Shown here piece by piece: positions 63,919 to 64,000 of a stretch of 64,000 bases of DNA. Under the pieces are notes generated by a model. It did no database searches. It saw only the letters and a list, made by a program, of their open reading frames with translations, and was not told where the DNA came from. A program made the position numbers and the translations under genes. Positions within the stretch are counted from its first letter, which is position 1; each line of letters opens with the position of its first letter. The stretch is taken from positions 62,001 to 126,000 of the forward strand of contig AODO01000006.1 in NCBI GenBank assembly GCA_000341795.1, read 5' to 3'. The stretch comes from Rhodococcus triatomae BKS 15-14. Lineage in GTDB: Bacteria; Actinomycetota; Actinomycetes; Mycobacteriales; Mycobacteriaceae.

Positions 63919-64000
63919 GATCACCCGGCGCACTTGTGACGCTCTTGGATCCGACTTGGACCGCACGACGACCCGCAGCCACCTACCCTTGTGCGGTGCG

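Noticed and set aside
1-64000. CRISPR arrays, rRNA, transposases, prophage genes
   Set aside because: No spaced direct-repeat array, no rRNA sequence, no transposase or phage structural or integrase motif was seen on either strand.

Overview
This is high-G+C actinobacterial DNA, most likely from a Rhodococcus-like member of the Mycobacteriales. The evidence is a DevR/DosR-type response regulator with a DevS-type kinase, a CtpE ATPase next to an Rv0909-type antitoxin, a DesA-type acyl-ACP desaturase, an HspR (HAIR) operator and many GTG or leaderless starts. It looks chromosomal: 58 protein genes (one cut by the left edge, one of them a doubtful small ORF) and one tRNA-Arg(CCT). I see no rRNA, CRISPR array, transposase or integrase.

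Region 1 (0-18.3 kb) is mostly metabolism. It holds a truncated aldehyde dehydrogenase with a CrtC/AttH-like protein, pgi, a secreted Ig-like protein, an ApbE-like protein, a crotonase, a condensation-fold acyltransferase carrying a long intragenic palindrome, a disulfide-type flavoprotein overlapping a carboxylesterase, an Fpg/Nei glycosylase, an alkylsulfatase, cobF, thyA-folA and an MpaB-family protein.

Region 2 (18.4-31.6 kb) is about stress. A cupin, a hydrolase and an OmpR-type two-component system precede a complete ectABCD cluster for ectoine and 5-hydroxyectoine. After that come a DevS-like GAF kinase, a KAS III gene divergent from a TetR repressor with two shared operators, a DevR/DosR-like regulator, an acyl-ACP desaturase with a small coupled partner, and a tandem universal stress protein. 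DosR-box-like sites lie upstream of devR/desaturase, of this stress protein, and of a second stress protein at 42.4 kb. This suggests a local hypoxia or dormancy regulon.

Region 3 (31.7-43.3 kb) contains an LLM flavin oxidoreductase divergent from a TetR regulator that is followed by an MMPL transporter. A VOC protein, a YhgE/Pip-type membrane protein, two coupled MpaB-family genes, the tRNA, a membrane protein, an orphan solute-binding lipoprotein and the second stress protein follow.

Region 4 (43.3-50.7 kb, minus strand) has an Rv0910-like SRPBCC protein, an ActP/MctC-type symporter with its DUF485 partner and a CRP/GlxR-like site, then a second symporter system with its small subunit and a LytS/LytTR two-component pair. 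Together these suggest regulated uptake of acetate, pyruvate or related monocarboxylates.

Region 5 (50.7-64 kb) starts with a ClpC-type Hsp100 gene under a perfect HAIR operator. A lower-G+C accessory island follows, holding one orphan gene with a degenerate PD-(D/E)XK-like motif. The window ends with a Na+/H+ antiporter, a DCC protein, the Rv0909-like antitoxin next to ctpE, a metallo-beta-lactamase-fold hydrolase, a crotonase, a flavin monooxygenase-like protein and a hemerythrin protein.
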